Shown here one piece after another: positions 1-6,326 of a stretch of DNA of 6,513 nucleotides. The notes beneath the pieces are model-generated. The model saw only the letters and a program-made list of their open reading frames with translations, made no database searches and was not told the origin of the DNA. Position 1 is the stretch's first letter. Every line of letters begins with the position of its first letter. Source of the DNA: Spirochaetaceae bacterium (GTDB lineage Bacteria > Spirochaetota > Spirochaetia > Treponematales > Breznakiellaceae); NCBI GenBank assembly GCA_031258615.1, contig JAIRMP010000080.1:1-6513 (forward strand), in the 5' to 3' direction. Position numbers and translations under genes: made by a program.

Positions 1-863
1 AAAACGGCCCGGTCAGTACCGCTCCCCGGCGCTTGAATGTTGCCTCCGTTTCGCAAGCGCCGCGTATTACCGGTCCTTCCTCGCTGCGCCGGGGAAGCGC
101 CCTGGAACTGGACTGGGATTCCCTTTATTTTGTTTCCTACCTGGTTGATATATACAGCGCGGAAGACGATCGGAATCCCGTTGAACGGCAGGTTACGGAA
201 GACAGTTCCGCGGTTTTCTCTACCGCTCCACTGGAAGCGGGGGACTATATCGTAAGCGTAGTAGGATTTAACCCCGAATCCCCCAGGTCTGTCCGGGTTG
301 CCGGAGTTCCCGCGGAGGCGCGTTTTACCGTCACGCCCCCCGTTTCTCCGCCTCCGATTGTCATAATTCCGGCAGTTGTCATGATTCCGGAAACCGAGCC
401 GGTTGTCGTAGAACCCGAACCGGTTGTTATGGCGTCCGAACCGGTCATCATAGAACCTGAACCGCCGCGGACCGAGGGGTCGGCGGCCTCTAAATTAGCC
501 GCTATTTCCCGGATCATCCCGGGAAGCCTGCCTTCGAACGGCCATGTTTTTACAACGGAACAGCTGGCAAGCGCTTCGTCGATGAATTTTGCCTGGGAAA
601 GCAACGCGCCGGAATATCGTTTTACCCTTTACCGGGCAAACGGAGAGGTGGTTGTTTCGCCTTCTTTCGTTAACGTTCCTTCTTTTACGATGCAAAATCC
701 CCGTACCATGGAGCCGGGCGATTATGTCTGGGAAATAATTGAAAGGGACAGGCGGGGAAATCCGGGTGAGTCCATGGCGGCGCGTTTTAGCGTACGTGAA
801 GGGCCGATGGTTTTAAGAACGCTGCCTACAAACAATCCGGGGGTGTTGTATGGAAACCGTTAA
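1..863 (+). CDS. Ig/FnIII-like repeat envelope protein, 3' part (5' end outside window)
   Basis: The frame is open from base 3 to the TAA at 861-863 with no stop before the left edge, so this is the C-terminal 286 residues of a longer protein; the TTG at 33 is not a convincing start. Two beta-sandwich-like domains are visible, at about residues 20-110 and 168-265. Each has an aromatic-rich first strand (LELDWDS, MNFAWES), a 'Y-x-hydrophobic-x-hydrophobic-Y' strand, a 'G-D-Y' turn (EAGDYIVSV, EPGDYVWEI) and a final 'ARFTV/ARFSV' strand. This is the pattern of FnIII/Ig-like modules. Between them lies a low-complexity Pro/Glu/Val linker typical of extended periplasmic or surface spacers. I do not recognise a specific family; FecR-type or other periplasmic architectures are possible for the missing N-terminus. 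It overlaps the next envelope gene by 14 bp, which suggests translational coupling and a shared role. No catalytic motif is visible. Confidence 0.75.
   Translation, partial: NGPVSTAPRRLNVASVSQAPRITGPSSLRRGSALELDWDSLYFVSYLVDIYSAEDDRNPVERQVTEDSSAVFSTAPLEAGDYIVSVVGFNPESPRSVRVAGVPAEARFTVTPPVSPPPIVIIPAVVMIPETEPVVVEPEPVVMASEPVIIEPEPPRTEGSAASKLAAISRIIPGSLPSNGHVFTTEQLASASSMNFAWESNAPEYRFTLYRANGEVVVSPSFVNVPSFTMQNPRTMEPGDYVWEIIERDRRGNPGESMAARFSVREGPMVLRTLPTNNPGVLYGNR
387..467 (+). repeat. Glu-Pro-Val low-complexity linker repeat
   Basis: Degenerate repeats of a 'GAACCGGTTGTT'-like unit encode alternating EPVVV, EPEPVV, SEPVII and EPEPP segments between the two beta-sandwich domains of the first gene. 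The repeat is imperfect and in frame, so it looks like a protein spacer rather than a DNA-level element. Such tracts can change length by slippage. Confidence 0.6.
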
Positions 864-2316
864 AGGCCCGGCCCGTTTTCTTTTAACGGAATTTGTCCGG
901 AAACCAAAGCTTCCAAACAAATCCATTTTAACGCGGCGGCGTTTTTTTACCGTTTGTGCGCTTGTTGTCGTGTTTCCGTACTTTCTTGCGGCCCAGGCGG
1001 GTGAAAGCAGTACCCATGTCGCCAAAGTCGACGGAGAATTTCTGCTCGCCCAGACAATAACATTTCCCCATGTTCCCAATACGCTGTACTATAACATGGA
1101 AATTGAACAGCTGGACGGGGAAATTTTTATTCCGTTTGAGACGATACAGACCGAACTCAACCATGTCAAAGTAGCCCTTAAAGCCGGCTCATACCGTTAC
1201 CGGATTTTTGCGTATAACAAGATGAACCTTTTGGACGGCGTATCGGACTGGCAGGAGTTCCGGATACTTGCCGCCATTGAACCGGCGGTGGAAACCTACC
1301 AGCCTTTTTACGGTCTTTACTACGAAATGTCCAATACTGTCGGGACTATTACCGTTGCGGGCCGTGATTTTTTCCCCGAATCGGAATTCGCCCTGGTAAA
1401 GCGCGTTCGCGGGGAGGCAAGTACAAAATTTGACTGGACGGGCGTTGATCTGGAAGGCCGCAAAGACGTGATTTTTCCGGACCATGTGACGGTCAACGAC
1501 GATCATAACCTGGCAGTGCTTGGTTTTAGCCGGGAAGACCTTAAGCTCGGCGAATATTTGATTTTTGTCCGCAACCCCGGCGGCCTTTGGACTACACTGG
1601 GACGGGTACGGGTCGGGTACAGGAAAAACACCGACTGGACGCTTTCTTTCGGCTGGTCGTCGATGATACCGTTCTTTGATCCCGGAAGTGATACATATTG
1701 GGATTATGATACGTTTGCTGATGAACCGGTGCTGGATGTCTTTAACCCCCGGGGGTTTTATCTGCGTCTTGGCTGGTTCCCCGCTAAAACCAGGATTGGG
1801 AATTTCGGCCTGGAAGCGAACTGGTTTTTTCTCGCCGATAATCATTGGGTGTCCAGACACGACGACCCCAGGGCCTGGGAATATTTTGGTACCTTATCGG
1901 GCGGCCACGTGGATATCGTATATCAAAAAACGTCCGCTTCCTGGAAAAACTGGCGGTTTGAACTGCGCGCCGGTGCCGGCAGCGGCAGCGCGTATGATGA
2001 CGTATATTACGACAACAACTACAAAAAGTCCCCACTCTTGCTGAACTTCGGTTTTTCCGCACAGTATTTTATCTGGAAAAATCTATACGCCGAAGCGGGT
2101 ATGGATTTCCAGTATATGTTTGACGTCGACCATTTTATGCTGCGGCCCGCGCTGGGCCTGGGCTGGCAGTTCGGCAGATGGGGGGAAGCCGCCGATGTGG
2201 ACAGGGCATTGAAACGGGGTGAGGATCCTTCCGTTCCGGTTACGGATATACCGAAAAACGAGATCGCGTTGTCGCTGGGCTGGTCCCCAATGATTCCGCT
2301 GTTCGATTATACCTAA
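850..2316 (+). CDS. Secreted Ig-like/outer-membrane beta-barrel protein, 5' portion of a frameshifted gene
   Basis: The open frame of 488 residues starts at ATG 850, with GGGGG six bases upstream; no other start precedes the signal sequence. A long basic N-region is followed by a hydrophobic core (about residues 32-47) and a probable signal-peptidase site around AAQA (47-50). Residues 61-140 form an Ig/FnIII-like domain with an 'AGSYRYRIFAY' strand. Residues 142-256 form a second beta-rich domain ending 'LIFVRNPGG...GRVRVGY'. Residues 261-445 form a barrel-like domain of alternating aromatic strands (SFGWSSMIPFFD, FYLRLGWFP, LYAEAGMDFQYMF, ALGLGWQFG). At 470 a second copy begins (EIALSLGWSPMIPLFDYT) but stops at TAA 2314-2316. 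The rest of this copy follows in another frame, so the gene is broken or the sequence has an indel. Repaired, the protein would be about 656 residues. The likely place is the outer membrane; the cargo or partner is unknown. Confidence 0.75.
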   Translation: METVKGPARFLLTEFVRKPKLPNKSILTRRRFFTVCALVVVFPYFLAAQAGESSTHVAKVDGEFLLAQTITFPHVPNTLYYNMEIEQLDGEIFIPFETIQTELNHVKVALKAGSYRYRIFAYNKMNLLDGVSDWQEFRILAAIEPAVETYQPFYGLYYEMSNTVGTITVAGRDFFPESEFALVKRVRGEASTKFDWTGVDLEGRKDVIFPDHVTVNDDHNLAVLGFSREDLKLGEYLIFVRNPGGLWTTLGRVRVGYRKNTDWTLSFGWSSMIPFFDPGSDTYWDYDTFADEPVLDVFNPRGFYLRLGWFPAKTRIGNFGLEANWFFLADNHWVSRHDDPRAWEYFGTLSGGHVDIVYQKTSASWKNWRFELRAGAGSGSAYDDVYYDNNYKKSPLLLNFGFSAQYFIWKNLYAEAGMDFQYMFDVDHFMLRPALGLGWQFGRWGEAADVDRALKRGEDPSVPVTDIPKNEIALSLGWSPMIPLFDYT

Positions 2317-2822
2317 CAACACACTACTGGGATGGGCTGTCCGATGTTGAAACTGAAGAAGCCGACTTGCAGCCGTTTAATCCTCTGGGGGCGTACCTGC
2401 GGATAGCGTATCTTCCCCACCGCTGGGGCGACAACAAATTCGGCTATGAATTCGCGATCTATGTGCTCGAACATCCCAACAGGGAAACCTATGACCCTCC
2501 TTATAATTCTATTGATATTTTGCGCTACGGGCAGTGGGGGGTATTGTACCAGCGGAAACTGCCGAAAGACTGGCAGTTAAACATCCGGGGGGGAATCGGC
2601 ATTTCAAATCCGTATGATCCGGACAGGGACGATGTAATTATCCCGCCCGCGATGAACGCCGGTCTTTCGGTACAGCGTTTTTTCCGGAGAGGGTTTTACG
2701 CCGAAGCGGGTCTCGATATAGTTGTTTCCTTTGGCAGGGAAACCCACTGGATATTGAATCCGGGCATAGGTATCGGCTGGCAGTTTAATCGGGATGCCGA
2801 AACGGGGCTGCGGCTTAAATAG
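2317..2822 (+). pseudogene. 3' remnant of the duplicated beta-barrel gene, out of frame with its 5' part
   Basis: The frame one base behind that of the preceding piece reads TTHYWDG from about 2316, then PFNPLGAYLRIAYLP and onward to TAG 2820-2822. It aligns along its length with the first barrel copy of the same gene: YWDG with YWDY, FNPLGAYLRIAY with FNPRGFYLRLGW, the 'YQRKLPKDWQLNIRGG' strand with 'YQKTSASWKNWRFELRAG', YAEAGLD with YAEAGMD, and GIGIGWQFNR with LGLGWQFGR. The only start codon near its beginning is a TTG at 2367 without a convincing ribosome site, so independent translation is doubtful (it would give 151 residues). Dropping two bases near 2314 makes the FD-to-YW spacing equal to that of copy one; adding one base also restores the frame. 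No slippery heptamer for programmed -1 frameshifting is visible. This is either a real disruption or a sequencing indel. Confidence 0.7.
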
Positions 2823-2835
2823 GTTATACGGTTCC

Positions 2836-4308
2836 ATGAATACAGAATCCGCCGGACCAAACGGCCGTCAAAGCGCCGTCAAAATCGGTAAAAAAGCGTT
2901 TCTCTTTTCGGCGGCCATCATTCTATTGCTGATGATAGGTTCCGGTATCCTTACCGTTGTTCTGCCGGCGGGGCGCTTTGACCGGGTTGTGGAAGACGGA
3001 CGTACGCTGGTTGTAAACGGCAGTTACCGGGAAATTCCCCCGCCGCGTTACCCGTTCTGGCGCTGGTTTACCGCGCCGCTTGAAGTCCTTGCCGGGCCGG
3101 ATAACCTCACCCCGATTGTACTTGTTGTTTTTATTATCGCCGTCGGCGGATCGATTGCCGTACTGGAAAGCGCCGGAGTCATGGAAGCGCTGATCAAACT
3201 TCTGGTAGCCCGTTTTGCGGGCCGCAGGTATCTTCTTATCGCCCTGATCATTTTTTTCTTTATGACGATTTCAAGTTTTGTCGGAATTTACGAAGGCATG
3301 GTTCCGATGATCATTTTTATCATTCCCGCAGCCATTTCCCTGGGTTTTGATACGATGACGGGTCTTGGAATGAGCCTTCTTCCCCTGGCCTTTGGTTTCG
3401 CGTCCGCGGTAACCAATCCTTTTACGATAGCCGTTGCCCAGCGTATCGCCGATTTGCCGCTTTTTTCCGGCGCATGGCTGCGGATCATCTTCTTCGTTGT
3501 CGTGTATGTCATCGTTACAGTTTTTGTGATTCGTTACGCCCGCAGGGTTGCGGCAAATCCGGCGCTTTCACCCTGTTACGCCGATGACCAGGCCCTGCGG
3601 CGCAGTCTTGGGATCGAAAACACCGCGGCCGAAGGTACGGCCGACAGGCGGGTGTGGAAGGCGCTTGTCTGGTTTGCGCTCTGCGTTGCCGCCGCGATGA
3701 TCCTGGTAATTTCTACGGCCCGTATGCCCGGTCTTTCCAACCTGGCTTTTCCGGTAATGACGGTACTTTTTCTCACGGGCGGAATCGGCGGCGGCTTTTT
3801 CGCGGGTCTTGGAAGGCGTACCTTTGCAGGCTTTGGCCGTGGCGCACTCAACATACTCCCCGGGGTGGTTCTTGTCCTTATGGCGTACAGTGTAAAGCAG
3901 ATCATCACCGCGGGCATGATCATGGATACGATACTCTACCTCGCCGCGGAACTTATCCGCAGATCGCCCCCGATGGCCGCCGCCTTCCTTATATACGCCG
4001 CTACCCTGGTAATGAACTTTTTTATCGGATCGGCAAGCGCCAAAGCTTTCCTTATGATGCCCCTGCTTACACCCCTCGCCGATCTTGTGGGCATAACCCG
4101 CCAGACCGCGGTACTGGCATTCGACTTCGGCGACGGTTTTTCCAATATGATCTTTCCCACCAACGCCCTGCTCCTTATCGCCCTTTCGTTTTCTTCGGCA
4201 GGGTATACCAGGTGGATGGCCTGGACATGGAAACTCCAGGTGGTTATTCTCGTTGTTACGTCGGCGTTTTTGGCTTTCGCCGTAAGCATGGGTTTTGGGC
4301 CTTTTTAG
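2836..4308 (+). CDS. YfcC/DcuC-family inner-membrane transporter (C4-dicarboxylate anaerobic carrier-like)
   Basis: This is a polytopic membrane protein of 490 residues if started at ATG 2836. An earlier in-frame ATG at 2794 would overlap the barrel gene and add 14 residues unlike the usual hydrophilic start, so I prefer 2836; neither has a strong ribosome site. A first membrane segment (about 21-44) is followed by 'VVLPAGRFDR' and a periplasmic-type loop, then about ten more hydrophobic segments. Family hallmarks are NPFTIAVAQ...LPLFSG (194-211), GSASAKAFLMMPLLTPLADL (398-417), GITRQTAVLAF (419-429) and FGDGFSN (431-437). Known members include DcuC-like carriers, E. coli YfcC and ArcD-type arginine/ornithine exchangers, so the substrate may be a dicarboxylate, an amino acid or a peptide; the sequence does not decide. 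It starts 13 bp after the barrel gene, which suggests co-transcription with the envelope genes. Length is normal for the family and no lesion is seen. Confidence 0.88.
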   Translation: MNTESAGPNGRQSAVKIGKKAFLFSAAIILLLMIGSGILTVVLPAGRFDRVVEDGRTLVVNGSYREIPPPRYPFWRWFTAPLEVLAGPDNLTPIVLVVFIIAVGGSIAVLESAGVMEALIKLLVARFAGRRYLLIALIIFFFMTISSFVGIYEGMVPMIIFIIPAAISLGFDTMTGLGMSLLPLAFGFASAVTNPFTIAVAQRIADLPLFSGAWLRIIFFVVVYVIVTVFVIRYARRVAANPALSPCYADDQALRRSLGIENTAAEGTADRRVWKALVWFALCVAAAMILVISTARMPGLSNLAFPVMTVLFLTGGIGGGFFAGLGRRTFAGFGRGALNILPGVVLVLMAYSVKQIITAGMIMDTILYLAAELIRRSPPMAAAFLIYAATLVMNFFIGSASAKAFLMMPLLTPLADLVGITRQTAVLAFDFGDGFSNMIFPTNALLLIALSFSSAGYTRWMAWTWKLQVVILVVTSAFLAFAVSMGFGPF

Positions 4309-4311
4309 GCG

Positions 4312-4341
4312 TTGATTTATCCGAATGTTCCGGTGTATATT
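4312..4341 (+). promoter_or_regulatory. Candidate sigma-70 promoter for the TPR lipoprotein
   Basis: TTGATT at 4312-4317 and TATATT at 4336-4341 are separated by 18 bp. A start about seven bases after the -10 box would fall near 4348, only some four bases before the ATG at 4352. No Shine-Dalgarno sequence is visible there, so the message may be nearly leaderless. Read-through from the transporter gene is the alternative. Confidence 0.45.
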
Positions 4342-4351
4342 GTACCATAAT

Positions 4352-5353
4352 ATGAAAAAAAAGCTTTCTGTGTTGTTTCTTGTTTGTATCATAATTTTTT
4401 TCGCGTGCAATAAAAGCGCGGATGAAGTCCCTGCCGAACCGGCGGCGAACATTGTGCCGGCCCAGGCCGTTTCCTCCGAAGACGCTCCCGTATCCGCGAC
4501 CACGCCCGTTCCCACGCCCGCGGCCGCGGTTTCAGCCGCACCTGTTCAGCCCGGAAACACAGCGAAAGACGCGGCAGAAAACGCGGCGAAAAAAAAGGCC
4601 GTGTCCGCGCCGGCAGGCAGCCCGTTCCCTTCGCTGAGCGGCATTAAGGCGCGGCCCATGGGTGTTTTTATCGGCGAACTTGATCCGGTTAATTACGATA
4701 CCGTTGATCCCGCCATATTGCTGCAAATGGGGCTTGGGCAGGATCATGTGTCTTTTATCATGGGTGAACGGTATTTCAAAGCGGGAAACTACGACAAAGC
4801 GCTTGCCGAATACAACACGGCCATAGCCTTAAACAGTAATTTTCCCGTGGCGCTTTTTTCACGGGGAAGAACCTACCACGAAAAAGGAGATCTTGATCGT
4901 ACCATTGCCGATTATACCGGCGCACTCAGACTGAAAAGCGATTCCGTGGTTGTGTACAACTACCGGGGATACGCCTATGCCCAAAAAGGGGATCACGTCA
5001 GGGCTATCGAAGACTACAGCCGGGCCATCGCCCTCAAACAGGATTACGGAGACGCCTGGTTTAACCGGGGTTTTTCCTACTGGGAAAAAGGCGACTACGA
5101 CAAAGCCATCGCCGATTTTACCAGGCTTCTGGAACTGGAGCCAAAAAACGCGGTGGTTTATAACCAGCGGGGAATTGTCTGGTATTCCAGAGGCGATGAC
5201 CGGAAGGCGGTCGAAGATTTTTCCGAAGCCGTCAGGCTGAACCAAAATTATCCGCTTGCGTGGCACAACCGCGGAATCGCATGGCGGGCTTTGGGAGATG
5301 AGGCCCGCGCTGCAAAAGATCTTGCCGAAGCGGCCCGCCTGGGCTACCGGTAA
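4352..5353 (+). CDS. TPR-repeat lipoprotein
   Basis: The protein has 333 residues from ATG 4352. The in-frame ATG at 4325 would put nine extra residues before a textbook signal peptide, so 4352 is preferred. The signal is MKKK plus a hydrophobic core (5-17) ending in IFFA|C, with the lipidated cysteine at 19; this matches the relaxed spirochaetal lipobox. Residues 20-90 are a disordered Ala/Pro/Val-rich tether with TPVPTPAAA and a short Lys-rich stretch (KKK, 80-82). From about 131 to the C-terminus there are six consecutive 34-residue tetratricopeptide repeats with the canonical spacing: 'G-x-x-Y/A...G-D/N-Y-D-K-A-I/L-x-D/E-Y/F...A-I-x-L'. TPR arrays bind other proteins or peptides, so this is likely a membrane-anchored assembly or scaffold factor facing the periplasm. 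The partner is unknown. It lies 43 bp after the transporter stop and may belong to the same unit or use its own promoter. Confidence 0.88.
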   Translation: MKKKLSVLFLVCIIIFFACNKSADEVPAEPAANIVPAQAVSSEDAPVSATTPVPTPAAAVSAAPVQPGNTAKDAAENAAKKKAVSAPAGSPFPSLSGIKARPMGVFIGELDPVNYDTVDPAILLQMGLGQDHVSFIMGERYFKAGNYDKALAEYNTAIALNSNFPVALFSRGRTYHEKGDLDRTIADYTGALRLKSDSVVVYNYRGYAYAQKGDHVRAIEDYSRAIALKQDYGDAWFNRGFSYWEKGDYDKAIADFTRLLELEPKNAVVYNQRGIVWYSRGDDRKAVEDFSEAVRLNQNYPLAWHNRGIAWRALGDEARAAKDLAEAARLGYR

Positions 5354-5398
5354 GCCGGCGTCCGCACCTGAAACCCCACATGTTCCTGTCCTTTAGAA

Positions 5399-5410
5399 CA
5401 GGCGCGCCTG
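5399..5410. repeat. 12-bp perfect GC-rich palindrome
   Basis: CAGGCGCGCCTG is its own reverse complement. It overlaps small competing inverted repeats (TGTTC 5381-5385 with GAACA 5396-5400; CCTGT with ACAGG just inside). It lies 45 bp after the TPR gene stop. No T-run follows, so I do not call it an intrinsic terminator, although it could fold as an RNA 3' end. Confidence 0.35.
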
Positions 5411-5482
5411 CCGGTAAAAACTTCATTTAAAGAACGTTATGCGAAATTGGGAATAAACTTTTAAAAAAAGTCGCAAAAGATA

Positions 5483-5511
5483 TTGACATATACGTAATAT
5501 TATTATATATT
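5483..5511 (+). promoter_or_regulatory. Sigma-70 promoter of the toxin-antitoxin operon
   Basis: A perfect -35 box TTGACA (5483-5488) is followed after 17 bp by TATATT (5506-5511) in an AT-rich stretch. The antitoxin start lies 17 bp beyond the -10 box, with AAGGA at 5518-5522 as ribosome site six bases before ATG 5529. The spacing and consensus match make this the best promoter in the window. Confidence 0.75.
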
Positions 5512-5516
5512 ATACG
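5493..5516. promoter_or_regulatory. Candidate operator overlapping the -10 box
   Basis: CGTAATAT (5493-5500) and ATATTATACG (5507-5516) form an imperfect inverted repeat: the right arm read backwards is CGTA-TA-ATAT, identical to the left arm apart from a two-base insertion. It covers the spacer and the -10 box, where antitoxins of type II systems usually bind to repress their own operon. The AT-richness of the region makes chance symmetry possible. Confidence 0.4.
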
Positions 5517-5528
5517 CAAGGAAAGAAT

Positions 5529-5768
5529 ATGAATAAAAAATTAACTTTAAGCCTTGATGCAAATATTGTTGATTTTGCCCATGATTATTCAAAAAAGGCC
5601 CATAAACCCATTTCGAAAATCATTGAAGGCTATTTTAGTGAACTGAAGATGAAAAACACCCCTGAAATTCCCAAAGAGGTAGCCGAATTATATGGTATTC
5701 TTGAAGGAATAAATGTTCCTGATAAAAAGGAATTACGAAGAAAATTTCATGAAGACCATCTTAATTGA
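5529..5768 (+). CDS. Antitoxin of a type II toxin-antitoxin pair (DUF6364/ribbon-helix-helix-like)
   Basis: A protein of 79 residues with a clear ribosome site (AAGGA, six bases upstream). Residues 4-9 (KLTLSL) form a beta strand; helices follow at about 12-23 and 28-40, with 'HKPISKIIEGYF' fitting the second helix of a ribbon-helix-helix fold. In this fold the strand pairs in a dimer and reads DNA. The charged tail (41-79) probably wraps and blocks the toxin. The start 'MNKKLTLSLDANIVDFAHDYSKKAHKPISK' region, seen in pieces, resembles DUF6364 antitoxins, which are commonly paired with PIN toxins. The gene overlaps the toxin by 20 bp, a typical coupling that keeps antitoxin first. Base composition is much more AT-rich than the upstream genes, which suggests acquisition. 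It probably represses its own promoter through the inverted repeat upstream. The family assignment is from memory, without a profile search. Confidence 0.8.
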   Translation: MNKKLTLSLDANIVDFAHDYSKKAHKPISKIIEGYFSELKMKNTPEIPKEVAELYGILEGINVPDKKELRRKFHEDHLN

Positions 5769-6159
5769 TTTAAACATTATTCTCGATTATCTCAATAAAA
5801 GAGAAGGTCATGAAAAAGCTCTTGAGATAATAATTCAATGTTGCCTTAAGAAAGTAAAAGGTTTCATTTGCGCTCATGAAATTACTACATTATCATATTT
5901 TCTGGAAAGCGAGAGTAAGGATAAAAACAAAAATATAAAAACAATTTCTGGAATACTGAAAATGTTTGAAATAATAGAAATAAATAAAACACTGTTGGAA
6001 AAGGCATTATTGTTAAATATTAATGATTATGAAGATGCAGTCATAGTAGCGTCTGCAAGCGAAGAAGGAATAAATTATATAATCACAAAAAATATAAAAG
6101 ATTTTAAAAATAGTCAAATAAAAGTATTACTACCCGAAGAATTTTTAGCAATAAAATAG
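5749..6159 (+). CDS. PIN-domain ribonuclease toxin (VapC-like)
   Basis: I take ATG 5749 as the start, giving 136 residues that begin directly with the first PIN strand MKTILIDLNIILDYL. The upstream ATG at 5713 would add 12 residues outside the fold. The conserved acidic residues of a PIN active site are in place: Asp7 in the 'D-x-N' motif, Glu44 in AHEITTLSYFL, Asp93 and Asp96 in NDYEDAVIVASA, and Asp118 after the 'ITKN' strand (usual form ITrN..DF). The toxin is therefore probably an active Mg2+-dependent RNase that cleaves tRNA, rRNA or mRNA in the cytoplasm when antitoxin is lost. The target cannot be read from sequence. It overlaps the antitoxin gene by 20 bp and has only a weak GAAG upstream, which fits translational coupling. 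AT-rich codon use matches the antitoxin and differs from the flanking envelope genes. No terminator with a T-run is visible just after the stop. Confidence 0.85.
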   Translation: MKTILIDLNIILDYLNKREGHEKALEIIIQCCLKKVKGFICAHEITTLSYFLESESKDKNKNIKTISGILKMFEIIEINKTLLEKALLLNINDYEDAVIVASASEEGINYIITKNIKDFKNSQIKVLLPEEFLAIK

Positions 6160-6207
6160 AAAATATAAACTACGGGGCACTGCACATAACAGGACTGTAT
6201 ATGCTTC

Positions 6208-6223
6208 GGGCGCAGTAGCGCCC
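6208..6223. repeat. Small GC hairpin GGGCGC-AGTA-GCGCCC
   Basis: Six perfect G/C pairs close a four-base AGTA loop near the left end of the palindromic element. No T-run follows on either strand, so it is not a canonical terminator. Confidence 0.6.
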
Positions 6224-6278
6224 TCGGGGTTCCGCTACGCTAGGTCAGCTACGCCTCCCACGCTCCGCTCCACCCACA

Positions 6279-6326
6279 GTTTTGCAGGGCTGCAAACCTA
6301 CGGTTTGCTTATTCGCCCTGCAAAAC
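6279..6326. repeat. Nested 12-bp plus 7-bp inverted repeat (long hairpin)
   Basis: GTTTTGCAGGGC (6279-6290) pairs perfectly with GCCCTGCAAAAC (6315-6326). Inside it GCAAACC (6292-6298) pairs with GGTTTGC (6302-6308) around a three-base loop. Folded, this is a 48-base hairpin with an asymmetric six-base internal bulge (TTATTC) opposite one base. It is the strongest secondary structure in the window and could stop transcription or stabilise the 3' end of the toxin-antitoxin message, though it lacks a T tail. Confidence 0.7.

Noticed and set aside
1189..1860. Minus-strand open frame of 223 codons opposite the barrel gene
   Set aside because: It is antisense to a gene with a signal peptide and internal homology, with no ribosome site or recognisable domain.
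2305..2330. Programmed -1 ribosomal frameshift joining the two barrel pieces
   Set aside because: No X-XXY-YYZ slippery heptamer or strong downstream stem is visible at the junction; a plain indel fits better.
2794..2835. Upstream ATG at 2794 as the transporter start
   Set aside because: It would overlap the barrel gene by 29 bp and its 14 extra residues simply reflect the other frame of that gene's conserved end.
3568..4515. Long minus-strand open frame (315 codons) opposite the transporter
   Set aside because: It lies antisense to well-supported membrane and lipoprotein genes, is rich in Arg, Gly and His in a low-complexity way, and shows no family motif. It reflects GC-biased third positions of the sense genes.
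6279..6326. Intrinsic terminator of the toxin-antitoxin operon
   Set aside because: The hairpin is strong but neither side is followed by a T-run, and it is about 120 bp past the toxin stop, so I list it only as an inverted repeat.
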